Positions 18,042-27,210 of a stretch of 64,000 nucleotides of DNA are shown piece by piece. The notes beneath the pieces are model-generated. The model ran no database searches. It was not told the DNA's origin and worked only from the letters and a program-made list of their open reading frames with translations. The stretch is from Microbacterium neungamense. Its GTDB lineage: Bacteria; Actinomycetota; Actinomycetes; Actinomycetales; Microbacteriaceae. Each line of letters starts with the position of its first letter. The first letter of the stretch is position 1. Made by a program: the position numbers and the translations under genes. The DNA lies in contig NZ_CP069717.1 in NCBI RefSeq assembly GCF_024971095.1, positions 2,108,001-2,172,000 on the forward strand, in the 5' to 3' direction.

Positions 18042-19055
18042 ATGGGCCAGCTGTTGTCGGACCGGGCGTGCCTGACGTCCCCTCTCCCGTTGTTCACCGC
18101 CGACGAAGCACGGATGCTGGGCATCCGCCTCTCTGCATCCGCGCACGTCGCGGTGCGCCGGGGCGTGTACACCTCCCGCCGCGACTACGAAGCGCTCACA
18201 CCGTGGCAGCGGTATGCCGTCCGCGTGCACGCCTACAGCCGCACCCACCCGCATTCGGTGCTGTGCCTCGAGTCCGCGGCCGTGGTGCACGGCCTCCCGC
18301 TCTTCGGTGAATCTCGCGACATCCACGTGTACGACCCGGACCGCCCGTCGTCGACGCGCTACGGGGACGTCGTCGTGCACACGAGTCGCGACGACCGTGC
18401 GGTGCAGCGCACTGATGGCATCCTCGTCACCGCCCTCGGCGAGACGGCAGTCGATCTGGCGCGGCTGCTCGCCCCTGCACAAGCCCTCGCTGTCACCGAC
18501 GCCGCGATCTCGCCGGCTCAGGGCGGGATGCTGCGGCTCGCGGACCTTCGGGAGATCGCCGACGGGCAGTCGACGGCCCGCGGCACGAAGCTGCTCGAGT
18601 GGGTGTGGGCACATGCGGACGGCCGTGCCGAGTCCCCGGCGGAAAGCGTCAGCCGTGCGGTGATCGAGTGGAGCGGCTATCCGGAACCGGAGCTCCAGCA
18701 CGAGTTCCACTATGAAGGCGTGCGGGACCGCGTCGACTTCTATTTCCCCGGATGCCGCGCCATCGGCGAGGCGGACGGCTGGCAGAAGTACGCGCTCGAG
18801 GACCCGCAGACGGCCGGCAAGCGGCTGGCCGACGAGAAGCGCCGCGAGGACAGGCTGCGACGCCACACGCATCCGTTCGCACGGTGGGATCTCTCCGACG
18901 CCTGGCGCGTGGCCCCGATGTGCCATGCGCTGGACCTGGCAGGCGTGCCGCGCGTCAGGCCACTGCAGCGCGGGATGCTGGCGACTCTGCGCCGGCGACA
19001 CCGTGAAGTCGCACGAGAATCAGTTTCGCGCGCGAGAATCAGCGCGCAGAGCTGA
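18042..19055 (+). CDS. AbiEi-like wHTH plus DUF559/Vsr-like nuclease-domain protein
   Basis: The 337-residue protein has an N-terminal region like AbiEi-type winged helices (DEARMLGIRLSASAHVAVRRGVYTS spread over residues ~17-46) and, near residue 220 onward, a restriction-endonuclease-like core: SPAESVSRAVIEWSG, then RVDFYFPGCRAIGEADGW with candidate catalytic Asp and Glu. Biochemical role is unknown; family members are often annotated as hypothetical or type IV toxin-antitoxin-like. A paralogue lies at 32888-33817. Copies of one palindromic element lie on both sides, and the right copy encodes the last ~13 residues. It interrupts the usual map-infA neighbourhood. The ATG at 18042 is 6 nt after a weak GACGAT hexamer. 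Confidence 0.7.
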   Translation: MGQLLSDRACLTSPLPLFTADEARMLGIRLSASAHVAVRRGVYTSRRDYEALTPWQRYAVRVHAYSRTHPHSVLCLESAAVVHGLPLFGESRDIHVYDPDRPSSTRYGDVVVHTSRDDRAVQRTDGILVTALGETAVDLARLLAPAQALAVTDAAISPAQGGMLRLADLREIADGQSTARGTKLLEWVWAHADGRAESPAESVSRAVIEWSGYPEPELQHEFHYEGVRDRVDFYFPGCRAIGEADGWQKYALEDPQTAGKRLADEKRREDRLRRHTHPFARWDLSDAWRVAPMCHALDLAGVPRVRPLQRGMLATLRRRHREVARESVSRARISAQS

Positions 19056-19080
19056 TTCTCGCCCCCGGAACTGATTCTGG
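19014..19080. repeat. CGAGAATCAG palindromic element, right copy
   Basis: Decamers CGAGAATCAG (19014-19023 and 19033-19042), CTGATTCTCG (19052-19061) and CTGATTCTGG (19071-19080) are separated by 9 nt each, the same architecture as the copy at 17884-17950. It overlaps the 3' end of the nuclease-like gene (stop at 19053-19055) and lies between that gene and the convergent map gene, so it may also act as a bidirectional terminator. Confidence 0.85.
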
Positions 19081-19100
19081 CCGCCCCCGCGCGCCCCGCG

Positions 19101-19949
19101 CTACGCGAGCGGCGCCGGCACCACCCCGAACGGCGCGAGCCCCGCCGCGCCGCCGTCGGGCGCGGTGAGCACCCAGATCCCGCCCTCGTGCCGGGCGACG
19201 CTGTGCTCCCAGTGCGAGCCGTCGGTGCCGTCGACGGTGGAGACGGTCCAGTCGTCGTCCTCGACCAGGGTGGCCTCTCCCCCGGCGGTGACCATCGGCT
19301 CGATCGCGAGCACCAGGCCCGGACGGACCTCGGCCCCGGCATCCGGAGTGCGGTAGTTGAACACGCTGGGCGCCTCGTGCATCTTCCGGCCGATCCCGTG
19401 GCCGACGTACTCGCGCAGGATGCCGTACGGCTCACCCGACACCGCCGAGACGCCCTGCGCCTCGATGTAGTCCTGGATCGCGGCGCCGATGTCGCCGATG
19501 TGCGAGGCCGTCGCCATGGCGGCGATGCCCGCCCACATCGACCCCTCGGTCACCCGGGAGAGCTCCTCCCGGCGCGCCACGACCTCCGGCCGGGACGGGT
19601 CGGGCACGACGATGGTGATCGCGCTGTCGCCGTTCCAGCCCTGGTACTGCGCCCCGCAGTCGATCGACACGATGTCGCCCGGCGCGAGCACGCGGTCCCC
19701 GGGGATGCCGTGCACGACCTGCTCGTTCACCGAGATGCAGGTGGCGTGGTGGTAGCCGCGCACGAGCTTGAAGTTGGACTCGGCGCCGCGCTGGGTGATC
19801 ACCCGCTCCGCGGCCGCGTCCAGCTCTCCCGTCGTGACACCAGGACGCACCAGTGCGCGCACGGCGTCCAGCGCGGCGGCCGTGATCAGCCCCGGCTCGA
19901 CCATCGAGCGCAGCTGCGCCGGGGTCTTGTAGATCGACTTGCGGAACAC
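19101..19949 (-). CDS. map: methionine aminopeptidase, type I
   Basis: Removes the N-terminal methionine of nascent proteins using two metal ions. The 282-residue protein shows the metal-ligand segments: VSIDCGAQYQGWNGDSAI (first Asp), GHGIGRKMHEAP (His) and LAIEPMV (Glu). Start GTG 19949 comes 1 nt after the adk stop, so it is coupled to secY-adk. The last ~20 residues are less conserved than the core. Confidence 0.96.
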   Translation of the reverse strand: MFRKSIYKTPAQLRSMVEPGLITAAALDAVRALVRPGVTTGELDAAAERVITQRGAESNFKLVRGYHHATCISVNEQVVHGIPGDRVLAPGDIVSIDCGAQYQGWNGDSAITIVVPDPSRPEVVARREELSRVTEGSMWAGIAAMATASHIGDIGAAIQDYIEAQGVSAVSGEPYGILREYVGHGIGRKMHEAPSVFNYRTPDAGAEVRPGLVLAIEPMVTAGGEATLVEDDDWTVSTVDGTDGSHWEHSVARHEGGIWVLTAPDGGAAGLAPFGVVPAPLA

Positions 19950-19950
19950 G

Positions 19951-20547
19951 TCAGACCAGCTGCGCGAGCCCGCGGGCCGCCAGCGCCGCCGAGATGCGCT
20001 CGGTGATCTCGTCGAGCGTGCCCACGCCGTCGATGCGGTCGACGATGCCGCGCTCCCGGTAGATCGCGAGGATCGGCGCGGTCTCCTTCTCGTAGATGTC
20101 GAGCCGGTGCGCGATCGCCTCCTCGGTGTCGTCCGAGCGGCCCTGCTCGACGGCGCGCAGGCGGAGGCGCTCGATGCTCTCCTCGCGCGGGACGTCGAGC
20201 AGGATCACGGCGTCCAGGGTCTCGCCGCGACCGGACAGGAAGTCGTCGAGGTCGTGCACCTGGTTCGCGTTGCGGGGGTAGCCGTCCAGGAGGAAGCCGT
20301 TCGCGGCATCCGGCTGCGAGAGCCGGTCGCGGACGATCTCACCGGTCAGCGCGTCGGGCACGAGGTCGCCGGCGTCGAGGATCGCGGTGACCCGCTTGCC
20401 GAGCTCGGTGCCCTCCTTGATGTTGGCGCGGAAGATGTCGCCGGTGGAGACGACCGGGATGCCGAAGGCGGCGGCGATGCGCACCCCCTGGGTGCCCTTG
20501 CCGGATCCCTGCGGCCCGACGATCAGCAGGCGTGCGGATGCGGTCAT
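19951..20547 (-). CDS. adk: adenylate kinase
   Basis: Interconverts ATP + AMP with 2 ADP. The 198-residue protein is the short (zinc-less lid) form. The P-loop GPQGSGKGTQ is at residues 11-20 and the AMP/lid motif DGYPRN is present. The ATG at 20547 overlaps the secY stop by 4 nt (ATGA), arguing for translational coupling and against longer in-frame starts. Confidence 0.97.
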   Translation of the reverse strand: MTASARLLIVGPQGSGKGTQGVRIAAAFGIPVVSTGDIFRANIKEGTELGKRVTAILDAGDLVPDALTGEIVRDRLSQPDAANGFLLDGYPRNANQVHDLDDFLSGRGETLDAVILLDVPREESIERLRLRAVEQGRSDDTEEAIAHRLDIYEKETAPILAIYRERGIVDRIDGVGTLDEITERISAALAARGLAQLV

Positions 20548-21866
20548 CGGAGGAGCCCTTCGTAATGGCGCTGCTGAAGCTGCGCGTCGATCTGCTTCAC
20601 CGTCTCGAGACCGACGCCCACGATGATGAGGATTGAGGCGCCGCCGAACGGGAAGTTCTGGTTGGCCTGCACCGTGGACAGCGCGATCAGCGGGATCAGC
20701 GCGACCAGGCCCAGGTAGATCGAGCCCGGGAACGTGATGCGGGTGAGCACGTAGTCCAGGTACTCGGCGGTGGGACGCCCGGCACGGATGCCCGGGATGA
20801 ACCCGCCGTACTTCTTCATGTTGTCGGCGACCTCGACGGGGTTGAACGTGATCGCGACGTAGAAGTAGGTGAAGCCGATGATCAGCAGGAAGTACACCGC
20901 CATGTACAGGGGATGGTCTCCGCTGGCGAAGTAGGTGGAGATCCACGCCACCCACGCGGGCGGCTCGCTGCCGTCCGGCGGCGTGTTGAACTGCGCCACC
21001 AGCATCGGGATGTAGAGCAGGGACGAGGCGAAGATGATCGGGATCACGCCCGCCATGTTCACCTTGATCGGGATGTAGGTGTTCGTGCCGCCGTACGTGC
21101 GCCGGCCGACCATGCGCTTGGCGTACTGCACCGGGATGCGCCGCTGCGACTGCTCGACGAACACGACGAGCCCCATCACGACGATGCCGATGGCGAGCAC
21201 GAGGAGGAACGTCTCGAAGCCGCGGGCCTCCCAGATGGTCCACATCGCGGAGGGGAACGTGGCGGCGATCGAGGTGAAGATCAGCAGCGACATGCCGTTG
21301 CCGATGCCGCGCTCGGTGACCAGCTCGGCGAACCACATGATCAGGCCCGTGCCGGCGGTCATCGCGATGATGATGAGCAGCTGCGCCCACCAGACGTCGT
21401 TCGTGAGCAGCTGCTGGCAGGCGGCGATGTCGGTGGTGCCGAACAGCTGGCCGCTGCGGGCCACCGTCACCAGGGTGGTCGACTGCAGCAGCGCGAGCGC
21501 GATGGTCAGGTAGCGGGTGTACTGCGTCAGCTTGCTCTGCCCCGCCTGCCCCTCCTTGTGCAGGGTCTCGAAGTGCGGGATGACCACGCGCAGCAGCTGG
21601 GTGATGATCGTCGCCGTGATGTACGGCATGACGCCGAGCGCGAAGATGGACAGCTGCAGCAGCGCACCGCCCGAGAACAGGTTCACCAGTCCGAGCAGGC
21701 CCTCGGTGCCGGCGTTGGCGGCGAGGCACTCCTCCACGTTCGGAAAGTGCACGAACGGTGCGGGAACGTTCGACCCCAGGCGGTAGAGCGCGATGATGCC
21801 GATGGTGAAAAGGATCTTGTGCCGCAGGTCAGGCGTGCGGAAGATTCGCGCGATGGCGCTAAACAA
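20544..21866 (-). CDS. secY: preprotein translocase subunit SecY
   Basis: The ten-helix pore of the Sec translocon, 440 residues. Diagnostic segments include RDLRHK-type N-terminus, ALYRLGSNVPAP in TM1, the plug-side GLVNLFSGGALLQLSIFALG and GAVFL-like later helices. The start is a rare TTG at 21866, supported by AGGAGG with 7-nt spacing and by the conserved N-terminus FSAIARIFRTPDLR. It is preceded by a hairpin separating it from rplO and overlaps adk. Confidence 0.97.
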   Translation of the reverse strand: MFSAIARIFRTPDLRHKILFTIGIIALYRLGSNVPAPFVHFPNVEECLAANAGTEGLLGLVNLFSGGALLQLSIFALGVMPYITATIITQLLRVVIPHFETLHKEGQAGQSKLTQYTRYLTIALALLQSTTLVTVARSGQLFGTTDIAACQQLLTNDVWWAQLLIIIAMTAGTGLIMWFAELVTERGIGNGMSLLIFTSIAATFPSAMWTIWEARGFETFLLVLAIGIVVMGLVVFVEQSQRRIPVQYAKRMVGRRTYGGTNTYIPIKVNMAGVIPIIFASSLLYIPMLVAQFNTPPDGSEPPAWVAWISTYFASGDHPLYMAVYFLLIIGFTYFYVAITFNPVEVADNMKKYGGFIPGIRAGRPTAEYLDYVLTRITFPGSIYLGLVALIPLIALSTVQANQNFPFGGASILIIVGVGLETVKQIDAQLQQRHYEGLLR

Positions 21867-21929
21867 GGTCGTTCCTCCTGAAGGGATTGCCGATCCGCGG
21901 GGGACGGCCGAAAGTCAAGGGTAACGCAA

Positions 21930-21959
21930 AGGAGGGGCCGGAAATCTCCGACCCCTCCT
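21930..21959 (-). terminator. hairpin between rplO and secY
   Basis: Arms AGGAGGGGCCGGA (21930-21942) and its near-complement (21947-21959) form a stable stem followed on the minus strand by a short T-run. It is 9 nt past the rplO stop and could reduce read-through from the spc ribosomal genes into secY-adk-map. Confidence 0.65.
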
Positions 21960-21967
21960 CGCGTGTG

Positions 21968-22537
21968 TCACTTGACGGATCCGCCAGCGGCGACGATCTT
22001 CTGCTCGGCGCTGCTCGAGACCTTGTCGACCGAGACCGTGAGCTTGACGGAGATGTCCCCGTCGCCCAGGACCTTGACCTTCTCGTTCTTGCGGACCGCT
22101 CCCTTGGCGACCAGGTCGCTGACCGTGACCTCGCCGCCCTGCGGGTAGAGCTCGGCGAGCTTCGCCAGGTTCACGACCTGGTACTCGACCCGGAACGGGT
22201 TCTTGAAGCCGCGGAGCTTCGGGGTGCGCATGTGCAGCGGCATCTGCCCACCCTCGAACCCGGCGCGAACAGTGTTGCGGGCCTTGGTGCCCTTGGTGCC
22301 GCGACCGGCGGTCTTGCCCTTGGAGCCCTCACCGCGACCCACGCGGGTCTTCGCGGTGTTGGCGCCGGGGACCGGACGCAGGTGGTGCACCTTCAGCACG
22401 CCGGGGCGCGAGGCCGCGGCATCCGCCTTCTTGGCGGCCGGCTTCGTGGCGGCCGCGGTCGACTTGCGCGTCGCGGACTTCTTCTTCTCGGCCTTCTCGG
22501 CCTCGACGACCTCGACGGCTTCCTTCTTCTCAGCCAT
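21968..22537 (-). CDS. rplO: 50S ribosomal protein L15
   Basis: Early large-subunit assembly protein. The L15 core starts near residue 47 ([20 protein letters not shown]) and ends with the expected GGSVK-like tail. The first ~45 residues are an added Lys/Ala/Glu-rich extension beginning [20 protein letters not shown], making 189 residues instead of ~150. The start overlaps the rpmD stop by one base (TAATG), which fixes it. Confidence 0.97.
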   Translation of the reverse strand: MAEKKEAVEVVEAEKAEKKKSATRKSTAAATKPAAKKADAAASRPGVLKVHHLRPVPGANTAKTRVGRGEGSKGKTAGRGTKGTKARNTVRAGFEGGQMPLHMRTPKLRGFKNPFRVEYQVVNLAKLAELYPQGGEVTVSDLVAKGAVRKNEKVKVLGDGDISVKLTVSVDKVSSSAEQKIVAAGGSVK

Positions 22538-22722
22538 TAGTCGATCTCCTCAACCTTGACGAGGTGAGCGACGGTCCGGACGTAGCCGCGCGTCTGCGCG
22601 TCGTCGGGACGGACGACCGAGTCGCCGATCCGCTTGAGACCGAGGCTGCGCAGCGTGTCGCGCTGGTTCTGCTTCTCACTCACCTTGGACTTGATCTGCG
22701 TGACCTTGAGCCGTGCGGCCAT
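22537..22722 (-). CDS. rpmD: 50S ribosomal protein L30
   Basis: 61-residue large-subunit protein with the conserved [20 protein letters not shown] and [11 protein letters not shown]. The ATG at 22722 overlaps the rpsE stop by one base (TGATG). Confidence 0.96.
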   Translation of the reverse strand: MAARLKVTQIKSKVSEKQNQRDTLRSLGLKRIGDSVVRPDDAQTRGYVRTVAHLVKVEEID

Positions 22723-23411
22723 CAGGCACCTACCTTCTGCGCAGCGGCGGCGGCCGCAGCGGCCCGCGCCTCGTTGCGGATGATGATCTCCGGCACGACC
22801 GCGTCGTAGTCCAGGCCACGGCGAGCGGCGACGGCGCGCGGCTCCTCCAGGCCCTTCAGAGCCTCGACGGTGGCGTGCACGATGTTGATCGTGTTCGACG
22901 AGCCGAGCGACTTCGACAGCACGTCGTGGATGCCGGCGCACTCCAGGACCGCACGGACCGGACCACCGGCGATGACACCGGTACCCGCGGCGGCCGGACG
23001 CAGGAGCACCACGCCCGCAGCGGACTCGCCCTGCACCGGGTGCGGGATGGTCGAGCCGACGCGCGGCACGCGGAAGAAGTTGCGCTTGGCCTCCTCGACG
23101 CCCTTCGAGATCGCCAGCGGCACCTCGCGGGCCTTGCCGTAGCCGACGCCCACCATGCCGTTGCCGTCGCCGACGACCACGAGCGCGGTGAAGCTGAACC
23201 GGCGACCGCCCTTGACGACCTTCGACACGCGGTTGATGGTGACGACGCGCTCCAGGAACTGGTTGTCGCCGCGGTCGCGCGAGTTGCGGTCACGGCCCTG
23301 GTTGCGGTCGCGACCGCCCCGGCGGCCTTCGCGCTGCTCGCGCTGGGGCTCGGCCTGAGCCTCGGCAGCAGCCTGCTCGGTCACTTCGTTGTTCTCCTTG
23401 ATGTCACTCAC
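22722..23411 (-). CDS. rpsE: 30S ribosomal protein S5
   Basis: Small-subunit protein involved in decoding accuracy and mRNA unwinding. Of 229 residues, the S5 core begins near residue 53 ([20 protein letters not shown]) and the ribosomal C-terminal fold ends near 210. The N-terminal ~50 residues are a charged Gln/Arg/Gly-rich extension ([20 protein letters not shown]). It overlaps rplR by 4 nt. Confidence 0.97.
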   Translation of the reverse strand: MSDIKENNEVTEQAAAEAQAEPQREQREGRRGGRDRNQGRDRNSRDRGDNQFLERVVTINRVSKVVKGGRRFSFTALVVVGDGNGMVGVGYGKAREVPLAISKGVEEAKRNFFRVPRVGSTIPHPVQGESAAGVVLLRPAAAGTGVIAGGPVRAVLECAGIHDVLSKSLGSSNTINIVHATVEALKGLEEPRAVAARRGLDYDAVVPEIIIRNEARAAAAAAAAQKVGA

Positions 23412-23767
23412 AGTGCCAGCCCCCCTTCGCGGGCGCCATCGGCGATGGCGGCGACACGACCGGCGTAGCGGTTGCCGCCACGGTCGAACACTGCCTCGGA
23501 AATGCCGGCGGCCTTCGCGCGCTCGGCGACGAGCTCGCCCACCTTGCGGGCCTTGGCGGTCTTGTCACCGTCGAAGGAGCGCAGGTCGGTCTCGAGCGTG
23601 GAAGCGGATGCCACGGTGTGGCCCTTGCTGTCGTCCACCAGCTGCACGAAGACGTGACGTGCGGAGCGGGTGACGACCAGACGCGGACGCGTCTCGGTGC
23701 CCACGATCTTCTTGCGAAGACGGGCGTGACGACGCGCGCGGGCGTCGGACTTCGACTTCACAGCCAT
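23408..23767 (-). CDS. rplR: 50S ribosomal protein L18
   Basis: 5S rRNA-binding protein, 119 residues, with basic N-terminus ([16 protein letters not shown]) and conserved C-terminus ([20 protein letters not shown]). It sits 3 bp after rplF and overlaps rpsE. Confidence 0.97.
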   Translation of the reverse strand: MAVKSKSDARARRHARLRKKIVGTETRPRLVVTRSARHVFVQLVDDSKGHTVASASTLETDLRSFDGDKTAKARKVGELVAERAKAAGISEAVFDRGGNRYAGRVAAIADGAREGGLAL

Positions 23768-23770
23768 GGT

Positions 23771-24307
23771 TTACTTACCAGCCTTTCCGGCCTTGCGACG
23801 CACGACCTCGCCGGCGTAGCGCACACCCTTGCCCTTGTACGGCTCGGGCTTGCGGATCTTGCGGATGTTGGCGGCTGCCTCGCCGACAGCCTGCTTGTCG
23901 ATGCCGCTCACGGTGAGCTTGTTCGTGCCCTCGACCGTGAACGTGATGCCCGCGGGCGGGTCCACCTGCACCGGGTGCGAGAAGCCGAGCGCGAACTCGA
24001 CGCCGCTGCCCTTCTGCTGCACGCGGTAACCGGTGCCGACGACCTCGAGGCCCTTGGAGTAGCCCTGCGTGACGCCGATGATGTTGTTGTTGATGAGGGT
24101 GCGGGTCAGGCCGTGGAGCGACCGCGACTCGCGCTCGTCGTCGGGACGGGTGACCAGGACCTGGTTCTCCTCGACGACGACCTCGATGGGGCTGGCCACC
24201 TGCAGGGTGAGCTCACCCTTGGGGCCCTTCACCGACACCTCGCGGCCGTTGACCGTGACGGTCACGCCCGCGGGGATGTCGATGGGAAGACGTCCGATAC
24301 GCGACAT
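23771..24307 (-). CDS. rplF: 50S ribosomal protein L6
   Basis: 178-residue large-subunit protein near the sarcin-ricin loop. It starts [15 protein letters not shown] and ends with the signature [19 protein letters not shown]. Located between rpsH and rplR as in the standard spc operon. Confidence 0.98.
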   Translation of the reverse strand: MSRIGRLPIDIPAGVTVTVNGREVSVKGPKGELTLQVASPIEVVVEENQVLVTRPDDERESRSLHGLTRTLINNNIIGVTQGYSKGLEVVGTGYRVQQKGSGVEFALGFSHPVQVDPPAGITFTVEGTNKLTVSGIDKQAVGEAAANIRKIRKPEPYKGKGVRYAGEVVRRKAGKAGK

Positions 24308-24313
24308 GTCAGA

Positions 24314-24712
24314 TCACCACACGTAGGCGAGAACTTCTCCGCCCACGCCCTTCTGCTCAGCCTGACGGTCGGTGAGGAGACCGGAGGAGGTGGACAGGAT
24401 GGCAATGCCGAGGCCACCGAGGACCTTGGGCAGCTCGGTTGACTTCGCGTACACGCGGAGACCGGGCTTCGACACGCGCTTGATGCCGGCGATGGAGCGC
24501 TCGCGGTTGGGACCGTACTTGAGCGACAGGGTGAGGTTCTTGCCGACGCGGGCGTCGGTCACCTCGAAGCCGGCGATGTAACCCTCCTGCTGGAGGATCT
24601 CGGCGATGTGCGCCTTGAGCTTGCTCGACGGCATCGTCACGGAGTCGTGGTGCGCCGAGTTCGCGTTGCGCAGACGGGTCAGCATGTCTGCGACCGGGTC
24701 TGTCATTGTCAT
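24314..24712 (-). CDS. rpsH: 30S ribosomal protein S8
   Basis: Central-domain 16S rRNA-binding protein and, in E. coli, the spc operon repressor. 132 residues, starting [17 protein letters not shown]; a second Met two codons later is an alternative start. The C-terminus [20 protein letters not shown] is canonical. No rpsN precedes it; a 130-bp gap with a terminator-like hairpin separates it from rplE, so it may have its own promoter. Confidence 0.97.
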   Translation of the reverse strand: MTMTDPVADMLTRLRNANSAHHDSVTMPSSKLKAHIAEILQQEGYIAGFEVTDARVGKNLTLSLKYGPNRERSIAGIKRVSKPGLRVYAKSTELPKVLGGLGIAILSTSSGLLTDRQAEQKGVGGEVLAYVW

Positions 24713-24799
24713 TGTTGTCTTCTTTCGATCATGGGGTTCCGGCTGCCGTTACACGACAGACGGCCTTCCTGAACACACGCAATCTTCAATTGTACGGCA

Positions 24800-24835
24800 C
24801 GCGGGGAGGGATGCCTTCCGGCATCCCTCCCCGCG
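24800..24835 (-). terminator. hairpin between rplE and rpsH
   Basis: Perfect 16-bp arms (24800-24815 and 24820-24835) close a TTCC loop. On the minus strand the structure begins 7 nt past the rplE stop and is followed by an AT-richer stretch, so it may be a terminator or attenuator splitting the spc operon. Confidence 0.75.
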
Positions 24836-24842
24836 TCTCCGA

Positions 24843-25433
24843 TCAGGCCGGGGCGTCGGCGGCCTTGAACGGGAAGCCCAGGTGGCGCAGGAGCGCGCGG
24901 CCCTCGGCATCCGTCTTGGCCGACGTCACCACGGTGATGTCGAAACCGCGGACGCGGTCGATCTTGTCCTGGTCGATCTCGTGGAACACGCTCTGCTCCT
25001 GGAGACCGAAGGTGTAGTTGCCGTTGCCGTCGAACTGGTTCGCCGACAGGCCGCGGAAGTCGCGGATGCGCGGCAGAGCCAGGTTCACCAGGCGGTCCAG
25101 GAACTCCCAGGCGCGGTCGCCGCGGAGGGTGACGTGCGCGCCGATGGGCTGGCCCTCGCGCAGCTTGAACTGCGCGATCGACTTGCGAGCCTTGGTGACG
25201 ACCGGCTTCTGGCCGGTGATCCGGGTGAGGTCGTCGACCGCACCCTCGATCACCTTGCTGTCGCGAGCGGCCTCGCCGACGCCGGTGTTCACGACGACCT
25301 TGACCAGGCCGGGGATCTGCATGACGTTCTTGTAGCCGAACTCGTCCTGCAGAGCCTTCTTGATCTCGTTGTTGTACTTCGCCTTCAGGCGCGGCTGGAT
25401 CTTGCCAGCCTGCGCGGCGTCAGTCGCTGCCAT
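24843..25433 (-). CDS. rplE: 50S ribosomal protein L5
   Basis: 5S rRNA-binding protein, 196 residues. Conserved segments include [40 protein letters not shown] and [20 protein letters not shown]. The first base of its ATG is the last base of the preceding gene's frame, so the two are coupled. Confidence 0.98.
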   Translation of the reverse strand: MAATDAAQAGKIQPRLKAKYNNEIKKALQDEFGYKNVMQIPGLVKVVVNTGVGEAARDSKVIEGAVDDLTRITGQKPVVTKARKSIAQFKLREGQPIGAHVTLRGDRAWEFLDRLVNLALPRIRDFRGLSANQFDGNGNYTFGLQEQSVFHEIDQDKIDRVRGFDITVVTSAKTDAEGRALLRHLGFPFKAADAPA

Positions 25434-25792
25434 CAGAGGTCCTTACCTGACTTCTTCGCGTAGCGCACGCGGACCGTGCGCTTGACGCCGTCCTTGACCT
25501 GCTCCTCGACGCGGTGGCCGACGCGGGTCGGCTTCTTGGTCGAGGGGTCGACGAGGGCGACGTTGGAGATGTGGATCGGCGCCTCGACGGTCTCGATGCC
25601 ACCGGTCTTGGTGCCGCGCTGGGTCTGGCCGACGCGGGTGTGCTTGGTGACGTAGTTCACGCCCTCCACCACGACGCGGTTCTGCTCGACGAGGACCTCG
25701 AGGACCTTGCCCTGCTTGCCGCGGTCGCCGCCCTTGTCCTGCTTGCGACCGGTGATGACCTGAACCAGGTCGCCCTTCTTGATCTTCGCCAT
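25433..25792 (-). CDS. rplX: 50S ribosomal protein L24
   Basis: Assembly initiator of the large subunit, 119 residues with the KOW motif [20 protein letters not shown] at the N-terminus and [13 protein letters not shown] in the core. Two bp separate it from rplN; it overlaps rplE by one base. Confidence 0.98.
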   Translation of the reverse strand: MAKIKKGDLVQVITGRKQDKGGDRGKQGKVLEVLVEQNRVVVEGVNYVTKHTRVGQTQRGTKTGGIETVEAPIHISNVALVDPSTKKPTRVGHRVEEQVKDGVKRTVRVRYAKKSGKDL

Positions 25793-25794
25793 GA

Positions 25795-26163
25795 TCAGAT
25801 GACCTCCGGGGCCAGGGAGACGATCTTCATGAACTTCTTGTCGCGAAGCTCACGACCGACCGGCCCGAAGATGCGGGTGCCACGGGGCTCCCCGTCGTTC
25901 TTCAGGATCACGGCGGCGTTCTCGTCGAACTTGATGTACGAGCCGTCGGGACGACGCGTCTGCTTGACGGTGCGGACGATGACGGCCTTGACCACATCGC
26001 CCTTCTTGACGTTGCCGCCCGGGATCGCGTCCTTGACCGTCGCGACGATGGTGTCGCCCAGACCCGCGTAGCGGCGGCGCGAGCCACCGAGGATGCGGAT
26101 CGTGAGCAGCTCCTTCGCGCCGGTGTTGTCGGCGACCTTGAGGCGGGACTCCTGCTGAATCAC
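25795..26163 (-). CDS. rplN: 50S ribosomal protein L14
   Basis: 122-residue intersubunit-bridge protein with the highly conserved [20 protein letters not shown] start and [20 protein letters not shown]. It overlaps rpsQ by 4 nt. Confidence 0.98.
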   Translation of the reverse strand: MIQQESRLKVADNTGAKELLTIRILGGSRRRYAGLGDTIVATVKDAIPGGNVKKGDVVKAVIVRTVKQTRRPDGSYIKFDENAAVILKNDGEPRGTRIFGPVGRELRDKKFMKIVSLAPEVI

Positions 26164-26477
26164 TTGGCCTTCTCCAGAATCTCAACCAGACGCCAGCGCT
26201 TGGTGGCGCTCAGCGGACGGGTCTCGTTGATGAGAACCAGGTCGCCGATGCCGGCGGTGTTGTTCTCGTCGTGGGCCTTCACCTTCGAGGTGCGGCGGAT
26301 GACCTTGCCGTAGAGCGGGTGCTTCACGCGGTCCTCGACCTCGACGACGATGGTCTTGTCCATCTTGTCGCTGACGACGTAGCCACGACGCGCCTTGCGG
26401 TAGCCGCGGGCGTTGACGTCGCGGACGTCGTGCTCGGCGGACTCGTGGCCGGCCTCTGCAGCCTTCTTCTCAGCCAT
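26160..26477 (-). CDS. rpsQ: 30S ribosomal protein S17
   Basis: 16S rRNA-binding OB-fold protein. The core ([20 protein letters not shown] onward) starts near residue 27; the first ~26 residues are an acidic/His extension ([20 protein letters not shown]), giving 105 residues instead of ~85. Overlaps rplN by 4 nt and rpmC by one base. Confidence 0.97.
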   Translation of the reverse strand: MAEKKAAEAGHESAEHDVRDVNARGYRKARRGYVVSDKMDKTIVVEVEDRVKHPLYGKVIRRTSKVKAHDENNTAGIGDLVLINETRPLSATKRWRLVEILEKAK

Positions 26478-26791
26478 TACTCGGCCTCCTCCTTCGGCGC
26501 CTCGGCCTCATCGGCCTTCCTCGCCTTCGACTTGGACGCCTTCTTGGCCGGAGCCTCGACCGGAGCGGGCGTCGCACGGATGCCCAGCTCGCGCTCGCGG
26601 ATCACGGTGTAGAGGCGCGCGATGTCGCGCTTGACGGCGCGGATGCGGCCGTGGCTCTCCAGCTGGCCGGTGGCCGACTGGAATCGGAGGTTGAACAGCT
26701 CCTCCTTGGCCTTGCGCAGCTCCTCGACGAGGCGCTGGTCTTCGAACGTGTCGAGCTCGGCGGGTGCGAGCTCCTTGGTGCCGATCGCCAT
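26477..26791 (-). CDS. rpmC: 50S ribosomal protein L29
   Basis: Large-subunit protein at the tunnel exit that contacts SRP. The core is residues ~1-75 ([20 protein letters not shown] and [16 protein letters not shown]). A ~30-residue Lys/Ala/Glu tail follows, so the length is 104 residues. One-base overlaps tie it to rplP and rpsQ. Confidence 0.97.
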   Translation of the reverse strand: MAIGTKELAPAELDTFEDQRLVEELRKAKEELFNLRFQSATGQLESHGRIRAVKRDIARLYTVIRERELGIRATPAPVEAPAKKASKSKARKADEAEAPKEEAE

Positions 26792-27210
26792 TACGCGTCG
26801 CCCTCCTCGCGCTTGATGATGCGTGCCTTCAGAGGCAGCTTGTGAATGGCCCGGGTGAGCGCCTCACGAGCCAGCTGCTCGTTCACGCCCGCGACCTCGA
26901 ACAGGACGCGGCCCGGCTTGACGTTTGCGACCCACCACTCCGGCGAGCCCTTACCGGAACCCATGCGGGTCTCGGCCGGCTTCTTCGTGAGCGGACGGTC
27001 CGGGTAGATGTTGATCCACACCTTTCCACCACGCTTGATGTGACGGGTCATCGCGATACGAGCGGACTCGATCTGACGGTTCGTCACGTAAGCGGGGGTC
27101 AGGGCCTGGATGCCGAACTCACCGAAGGTGACCTTGGTGCCGCCGGTCGCCTGGCCCGAACGCTTCGGGTGGTGCTGCTTGCGGTACTTGACCTTGCGAG
27201 GGATAAGCAT
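26791..27210 (-). CDS. rplP: 50S ribosomal protein L16
   Basis: 139-residue protein near the A site and an antibiotic-resistance hot spot. It starts [20 protein letters not shown] and carries [20 protein letters not shown] and [20 protein letters not shown]. Overlaps rpsC and rpmC by one base each. Confidence 0.98.
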   Translation of the reverse strand: MLIPRKVKYRKQHHPKRSGQATGGTKVTFGEFGIQALTPAYVTNRQIESARIAMTRHIKRGGKVWINIYPDRPLTKKPAETRMGSGKGSPEWWVANVKPGRVLFEVAGVNEQLAREALTRAIHKLPLKARIIKREEGDA

